Below, piece by piece: positions 9,261 through 12,781 of a DNA stretch of 12,781 nucleotides. Under the pieces are notes generated by a model. It saw nothing but the letters and a program-made list of their open reading frames with translations, was not told the DNA's origin and searched no databases. The stretch lies in NCBI GenBank assembly GCA_021817185.1, contig JAKAVU010000044.1, positions 1 through 12,781 on the forward strand, in the 5' to 3' direction. The position numbers and the translations under genes were made by a program. Position 1 is the stretch's first letter. Every line of letters starts with the position of its first letter. This stretch comes from a bacterium. Lineage in GTDB: Bacteria > Chloroflexota > Dormibacteria > UBA8260 > Bog-877.

Positions 9261-9287
9261 CCCCCTTGGCGCGAGAGCGCAAGGGGG
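9261..9287. repeat. Strong inverted repeat upstream of the rpmG promoter
   Basis: CCCCCTT (9261-9267) pairs with AAGGGGG (9281-9287), and GCGC (9269-9272) with GCGC (9277-9280). Together they form an 11-base-pair stem with one bulged G. The tetraloop is GAGA on the plus strand. No T-run follows in either direction. It lies 25 bases upstream of the rpmG -35 box, in the gap between divergent transcription units. Its right arm forms a Shine-Dalgarno-like GGAGGA (9286-9291) for the doubtful frame starting at 9300. Confidence 0.4.
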
Positions 9288-9792
9288 AGGATCCAGCGCG
9301 TGGCTGCCTTGCAGGCTAAGATCAGGTCTCTGTGGTCACGGTGGGACAACGGAGGCTCTCCATGCATTCTAGAGGAGATCGTCCCGGGGGATTTACTATT
9401 TCGTGGCAGGCCCTGGTCAGGTGCAACCGCCGATGCCCGCGTTCCTTCTGATATGGCCATGACCTATACCCCCGGGCGCACACCTACGTCGGCCCGTTCG
9501 GATTCCTGGATTGTCTCTCGACCCAGTGGCCGCTTGGCAGGCACCGCTCGGGAGCCAGCCTTGAAGTGCAGCGAGACGCTTATGTACCTCAGCTGCACGC
9601 CTGTGCCTGCACTCAATCTCACGCACCAGCGCTCCTTACCCCCCCTGCGGGCCAGCCGCAGACAACAGGTCCTGGGCCTCCAGCTAGCAGGCGACGGCCC
9701 TCGCTTGGCTGGGGGCGTGTCCAAGCTGCAGCCTACCGACACCGGACCGTCCCTGGGGAGCTCCCCCTCACCTCAGCGGCCCGGCAACCGTA

Positions 9793-9808
9793 TGTCCGAC
9801 ATCGGACA
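9793..9808. promoter_or_regulatory. 16-base near-palindrome, possible operator
   Basis: TGTCCGA and TCGGACA flank a two-base centre (CA), giving 7+2+7 dyad symmetry. A compact dyad of this size in non-coding DNA is typical of dimeric repressor sites. No regulator gene is adjacent, and it is about 400 bases from the nearest assured start codon, so function is unproven. Confidence 0.3.
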
Positions 9809-10070
9809 AACGCAGGGCCAAGGTACCTGCCTTAGGCTCTCCGCTCTCCGGCGAGACCCAAGACGGCCACCCCAGCTGGTCCCCGGCCCACGAAGGGAGG
9901 CCAACTGCCTGCGAGTGGCGAGGCACAAAACACTCCAGCGGCGTCAGTACGTCCAGACAGCCCTCCCGGTCGTGACCCAGGCGAAGGAAGATCTCCCCAC
10001 CATTACCCCGGTGACCACTCACAAGTGCTTCGGCGACCGTCCTCTGCACCCGTGGTGGATTGGGGGTACA

Positions 10071-10120
10071 GTTCGTCTGCCTGGGGCAGGCGGAACTCCA
10101 CTCCATCTCACTCCCCCCCC
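10071..10120 (+). promoter_or_regulatory. Hairpin followed by a G-free pyrimidine tract upstream of the Tad genes
   Basis: GTTC (10071-10074) with GAAC (10093-10096) and GCCTG (10079-10083) with CAGGC (10087-10091) form an interrupted 9-base-pair hairpin. From about 10095 to 10120 there is no G at all, and the tract is dominated by C, ending in eight consecutive C. C-rich, G-poor RNA is the type of sequence Rho loads onto. A Rho-dependent leader for the Tad genes is possible, but it requires that transcription starts upstream of here, which is not shown. Confidence 0.25.
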
Positions 10121-10201
10121 GAATGCTCGCAACACATTTGTAACGATCCGCGCGGTGCCGAGCCCTTATCGGTCATAGTAGACGCTGGAGGTACCCCAAG
10201 A

Positions 10202-11302
10202 ATGAGACGTTCGGTGAACAGAGATGAGAGGGGCCAGGTGGCTGTGTTGTTCGCGATCGCCGCCGTTGCTCTGGTCGCGATTGTTGGGCTGGCGGTGGAC
10301 GCTGGCACTAGCTATGTTGATCAGCGCACGCTGCAAGCTGGCTCCGACACGGCGGCGACAGCTGGAGCCAACATGCTCGCCGCTGACTTCCACGCCTGCC
10401 TCGCCTCTGGGGGTACCCCTTATTCCGCCACAGACATCAGCAAAGTCGTGACCACCATCGCTGGGGCCGCGGTCACGGCGTCTGGAAGCGCGACAGCCCC
10501 GCCAACGCTAGCCTATGTCCTCTGGAACCCTGGTGGCACACCACAGGTGCTGCCCTACGCCGGGGGGGACTGGTGCAGCGACGGCGCTTGGACAGGCCCA
10601 TCCGGGGTGACAGTGGGCACTGTGAACTCGCACCACACAATCCTCCTCCAAGTGGTGGGGGTGAGTCAGGCCTCCGAGGCAGCGACTGCCACCGTTGGGT
10701 TCGGAGTTGTCCCCTCCGGGATGGTGACTCCGTTCGTGGCCTGCGCAACCGGTTCCCCATCGAGCGTGAGCCCCCTTGACGGCTACTCTCTGACGCCAAC
10801 CGGGCCAGGTACCCCGCCCACTTTGGCACCTAACGACTACGTATTGTTGGCACAGAAAAAGGGCTCAACCAGTTGGGACACCAACTGTAACCATGTGCAA
10901 TCATCCGACTTCAAGGGTTTTCTCCCTTGCCCGCCAGGCTCCAAACCTGCCTGCACGATCAAAGTCACGAGCGGTACCACAGCAGGGCCCTTTGGAGGAG
11001 GTAGCACCTGCGGCCAATGGCCTTTGCTCCCGGTTGGTACGGATATCTACGTCCCAATGGTCTCAACTGTCACTGGCAGAGGCTCCAGTGTGGAGCTCGC
11101 GGTCGAGGGCATTATCAAAGTACAGATCGTTTACAGCAACTGCAGCGGGAGTGGCGACTACAACTTAATCGGCCGAGTCGAGGCGGTGAGTGGCGGCCTC
11201 GACGGCGGCATCCTAGTCTGTTCGACGGTGGAATCCCCTCTGTGCTCCAGCCCTTTCACCCTCAGTTCCGCGGATGCGACCGTTGTCCGAATTCTCAGCT
11301 AG
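10202..11302 (+). CDS. TadG-like protein (Tad-domain, Flp pilus assembly type)
   Basis: 366-residue exported protein. The N-terminus (RDERGQVAVLFAIAAVALV, residues 7-25) and the following LAVDAGTSYVDQRTLQAGSD (30-49) match the TadG-like N-terminal domain found in Flp/Tad pilus loci: one membrane anchor at about 12-32, then an amphipathic stretch. The rest is an extracytoplasmic domain with ten cysteines (66, 125, 181, 229, 243, 251, 270, 314, 340, 348), an even number suggesting disulfides, and Gly/Ser/Thr-rich linkers. No von Willebrand A motif was seen. The ATG at 10202 has a strong GGAGGT nine bases upstream; the frame is open from 10025, but the upstream part looks non-coding. It overlaps the next gene by 29 bases. 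About 70% of codons in a counted stretch end in G/C, against 90% in rpoB. Confidence 0.85.
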   Translation: MRRSVNRDERGQVAVLFAIAAVALVAIVGLAVDAGTSYVDQRTLQAGSDTAATAGANMLAADFHACLASGGTPYSATDISKVVTTIAGAAVTASGSATAPPTLAYVLWNPGGTPQVLPYAGGDWCSDGAWTGPSGVTVGTVNSHHTILLQVVGVSQASEAATATVGFGVVPSGMVTPFVACATGSPSSVSPLDGYSLTPTGPGTPPTLAPNDYVLLAQKKGSTSWDTNCNHVQSSDFKGFLPCPPGSKPACTIKVTSGTTAGPFGGGSTCGQWPLLPVGTDIYVPMVSTVTGRGSSVELAVEGIIKVQIVYSNCSGSGDYNLIGRVEAVSGGLDGGILVCSTVESPLCSSPFTLSSADATVVRILS

Positions 11303-11702
11303 ACACCGTCCTCGCGGCCAGAGCCTCGTCGAGTTCGCCCTCGTCGTGCCAATACTGCTGCTCCTCATCTCAGGAGGAGCCGACCTCACTCGCGCATTCT
11401 TCGTCGGCATACAGATTGCCGACGGCGCCCGGCAAGCAGCCCTCTACGCCGCCAGTAACCCCAACTACACACAAGGCGAACTTCAGACCATAGTACAGGA
11501 CAACTCCGGCGCTGGTCCGCTGGAGTGCCCGTCTGGTGCACTCCAGCTTACCCTCGGGCCAGCGTCGTACAGTCCACCCGAGGTGAGCTCCCCCAACTAC
11601 TATCAACCGATCGTCGTGGTCTGCCGCTTGCCCCTGCTGACACCAGGGCTTCCCTCGCCGGTGACGATCCGTACCACGGCCACTGCCCTGATCATGCCGT
11701 GA
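11274..11702 (+). CDS. TadE-like minor pseudopilin (first copy)
   Basis: 142-residue TadE-type protein. After a 15-residue basic lead (MRPLSEFSARHRPRG) comes QSLVEFALVVPILLLL. Gly15 at -1 and Glu20 at +5 fit cleavage by a prepilin peptidase, as known for TadE/TadF. One hydrophobic segment spans about residues 17-35, then QIADGARQAALYAAS, typical of the helical stem, and a short extracellular domain with two cysteines. The ATG at 11274 overlaps the TadG-like gene by 29 bases and lacks a strong Shine-Dalgarno, so translation is probably coupled; an in-frame TTG at 11283 is an alternative start. Its stop overlaps the next start. Family call is confident; its exact role in the pilus is inferred from the family. 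Confidence 0.85.
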   Translation: MRPLSEFSARHRPRGQSLVEFALVVPILLLLISGGADLTRAFFVGIQIADGARQAALYAASNPNYTQGELQTIVQDNSGAGPLECPSGALQLTLGPASYSPPEVSSPNYYQPIVVVCRLPLLTPGLPSPVTIRTTATALIMP

Positions 11703-12211
11703 AGCGACGCAGTGCCATAAGCGTGCCCTGCAGGCGACCTCGCCTCCTGCAGGCTGGTGCGACCATTGTTGAGTTTGCTCTGGTGGCGCCCATTTTCTTC
11801 GCGATGGTGATTGGTCTTTTCAGCGCAGTCACGTACGTCTTCGAGGTGCAAATTGCCAACGACTCAGCCCAAGCCGCGGCTCGCTGGGGCGTGGCCGCCA
11901 CCAACTTCAGTATCAGCGCTGCTACTGGCCTGCCTGCGCCTCAGTGCCCGAGTGCAACGGCTCCTACGGGACCATCTTCCACTATGGTCGGGACCGCACA
12001 GAAGGCCGCTGGCCCGCTGGCGGGATCAATCGTCTACGGCACGACCTTGTTTAACCAAGCGGCTCCGCCAGAGGCGGGTGTCACAACCGCCACTGGCGGA
12101 GCACTGACAGGGTGCGAGATCACGGTGACCGTCCCCTTCGTGAGCTTCGGAGGTTATTTCGGCCTCGGACCTCGCTCTATCACTGCCACAGCCGTCGACT
12201 ACGTAACCTGA
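11699..12211 (+). CDS. TadE/TadF-like minor pseudopilin (second copy)
   Basis: 170-residue protein starting at GTG 11699, whose bases overlap the TGA stop of the previous gene (GTGA), indicating coupled translation. A basic lead of about 20 residues ends in LLQAG, followed by ATIVEFALVAPIFFAMVIGLF. Gly20 at -1 and Glu25 at +5 repeat the prepilin-type signature of its neighbour. After the membrane segment comes FEVQIANDSAQAAARWG, aligning with QIADGARQAALYA in the first copy, then a variable outer domain and a C-terminal beta-rich VTVPFVSFGGYF typical of TadE. The two copies probably arose by duplication and serve as distinct minor pilins. A GTG at 11723 would give a shorter alternative that keeps the signature. 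Confidence 0.82.
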   Translation: MKRRSAISVPCRRPRLLQAGATIVEFALVAPIFFAMVIGLFSAVTYVFEVQIANDSAQAAARWGVAATNFSISAATGLPAPQCPSATAPTGPSSTMVGTAQKAAGPLAGSIVYGTTLFNQAAPPEAGVTTATGGALTGCEITVTVPFVSFGGYFGLGPRSITATAVDYVT

Positions 12212-12535
12212 CCCCAAGCAAAGTTCTCGTGTTTGGCCCATCGCTTGACGCACTCCAGCCGATGTCGGTTTTTGGCATACAGAGATCGTAGGAAAAGTCG
12301 GCGGGCCGGTTCTCCCCTACCCCCTCACTTCACTCCCACAAACTGCGGTAAGGCCGACCACGACCTCCTCCACGCGTTTGAGGGCATCGATGATGCAATC
12401 CGGCAATCGCCGGGCGTTGTGTGAGGCCATGGTTACTCCGAGTCACCCCGGCGTTCTCCTTCATGATGGCCTCGTGATCTCCCCGCCACCGGGCTGAGAG
12501 GCCGACAGCCTTAACATACCGTTCGCAGGACAACC
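12212..12535. other. Non-coding gap after the Tad genes
   Basis: 324 bases without a convincing gene. Seen here: TTGACG at 12245-12250 without a -10 at proper distance; a short CCG/CGG stem followed by TTTTT at 12259-12272, too weak to call a terminator; a 5-base stem CCGGC/GCCGG (12400-12413); and an 8-base inverted repeat GAGGCCAT/ATGGCCTC (12423-12430, 12466-12473). A 63-codon TTG-initiated frame at 12233-12424 has no ribosome binding site and is not called. The promoter of the next gene was not identified. Confidence 0.5.
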
Positions 12536-12781
12536 ATGAACCCACCACCCGCCAGACACACCGCCCAAGCCGCAGCTGAAATCCAGCAGACCCAGCACGC
12601 CCCCGCCCCCCCGCTCAAAGGTGCCCCGAGCTTCTGCCCGCCGGCGCCGGACTCGCTGGCGGGGCTCCGCCTCCCCTTCTCCTTCGTCTGCGACCTGATC
12701 CTCAAGATCATGTACTTCAACGGCAACATCCTCGGCCGGGACGTGGCCGAGCGAGCCTGCCTTCCCTGGTCGGTGACCTCC
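12536..12781 (+). CDS. N-terminus of a putative winged-helix / AAA+ ATPase (cut by window edge)
   Basis: 82 codons of an unfinished gene. The ATG at 12536 has AGGA five bases upstream. The first 40 or so residues are a low-complexity Ala/Gln/Pro/His lead. From about residue 46, PFSFVCDLILKIMYFNGNILGRDVAE followed by an LPW stretch resembles the N-terminal helix-turn-helix segment that I recall preceding MoxR-like AAA+ modules in proteins of Chloroflexota, Acidobacteriota and relatives. No Walker motif is reached, so the ATPase part is a guess. Nearly all codons end in G or C, unlike the Tad genes just upstream. It is on the same strand as them, after a 324-base gap, so it need not belong to the same operon. 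Confidence 0.5.
   Translation, partial: MNPPPARHTAQAAAEIQQTQHAPAPPLKGAPSFCPPAPDSLAGLRLPFSFVCDLILKIMYFNGNILGRDVAERACLPWSVTS

Larger units (their letters stand above)
9288..10201. other. Gene-poor stretch between the ribosomal cluster and the Tad genes
   Basis: About 900 bases hold no gene I recognise. The longest frame is open from GTG 9300 to 10178 on the plus strand (292 codons). It has a GGAGGA eight bases upstream, and random expectation makes a frame this long uncommon, but the product is rich in Pro, Arg, Ser and Thr with no recognisable motif or fold pattern. I therefore list it only as a possible hypothetical gene. A minus-strand frame at 9768-10106 (112 codons) is equally unconvincing. 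The stretch also contains an inverted repeat GTGCAGC/GCTGCAC (9566-9572, 9592-9598), a 12-base palindrome GGGGAGCTCCCC (9755-9766), the near-palindrome at 9793 and the hairpin at 10071. No clear promoter for the Tad genes was found. Confidence 0.4.

Noticed and set aside
9768..10106. Minus-strand frame of 112 codons in the intergenic stretch
   Set aside because: No ribosome binding site, no motif, and composition like neighbouring non-coding DNA. It also overlaps the competing plus-strand frame.
12259..12272. Terminator after the Tad genes (CCG/CGG stem then TTTTT)
   Set aside because: The stem is only three base pairs with a four-base loop, too weak for intrinsic termination.
12245..12281. 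Promoter-like TTGACG ... CATACA after the Tad genes
   Set aside because: The spacing of about 25 bases is too long for a normal -35/-10 pair.
12233..12424. 63-codon frame after the second TadE-like gene
   Set aside because: TTG start without Shine-Dalgarno, low-complexity Arg/Ser-rich beginning, and no recognisable feature.

Overview
The window comes from a high-GC bacterium. It carries the conserved L33 / tRNA-Trp / SecE-NusG / L11-L1 / L10-L12 / RNA polymerase beta-beta' cluster on the minus strand, followed by a divergent plus-strand module of Tad (tight adherence) pilus-type genes. The unbroken rpmG-trnW-secE-nusG-rplK-rplA-rplJ-rplL-rpoB-rpoC order, strong GC bias at third codon positions, and the style of the beta and beta' sequences suggest a high-GC Terrabacteria lineage. 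Actinobacteriota, Chloroflexota or Dormibacterota are all possible; I cannot decide the phylum from sequence alone.

Minus strand, read from about 9240 down to 1: a consensus-like promoter (9207-9236) drives rpmG, tRNA-Trp(CCA), secE, nusG, rplK and rplA, closely packed. A 350-base gap follows. It holds tandem hairpins after rplA, a second promoter with a perfect TATAAT, and an L10-type leader whose 3' end can hide the rplJ ribosome binding site. The second unit, rplJ-rplL-rpoB-rpoC, runs off the left edge; rpoC is cut at about residue 553, before the catalytic aspartate motif. Several junctions carry perfect inverted repeats that look like RNA control or processing elements.

From 9288 to 10201 there is a stretch of about 900 bases with no recognisable gene. 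It holds one long open frame of doubtful reality, a 16-base near-palindrome, and a hairpin followed by a G-free pyrimidine tract.

Plus strand, 10202-12211: three overlapping genes encode a TadG-like protein and two TadE-like minor pseudopilins, the latter with a prepilin-type Gly(-1)/Glu(+5) signature. Their third-position GC is clearly lower than in the ribosomal genes. After 324 non-coding bases, the 5' end of a further gene begins (12536 to the edge). Its N-terminus resembles the winged-helix segment that precedes AAA+ ATPase domains in a family I recognise only loosely. No Flp pilin, TadA/B/C, secretin or prepilin peptidase is in the window.

The parts most worth attention are the low-GC3 Tad island, the Thr/Pro-rich tail on SecE, a Tyr at the thiopeptide-contact proline of L11, three L12-binding repeats in L10, and several RNA hairpins placed at decisive points in the ribosomal operons.
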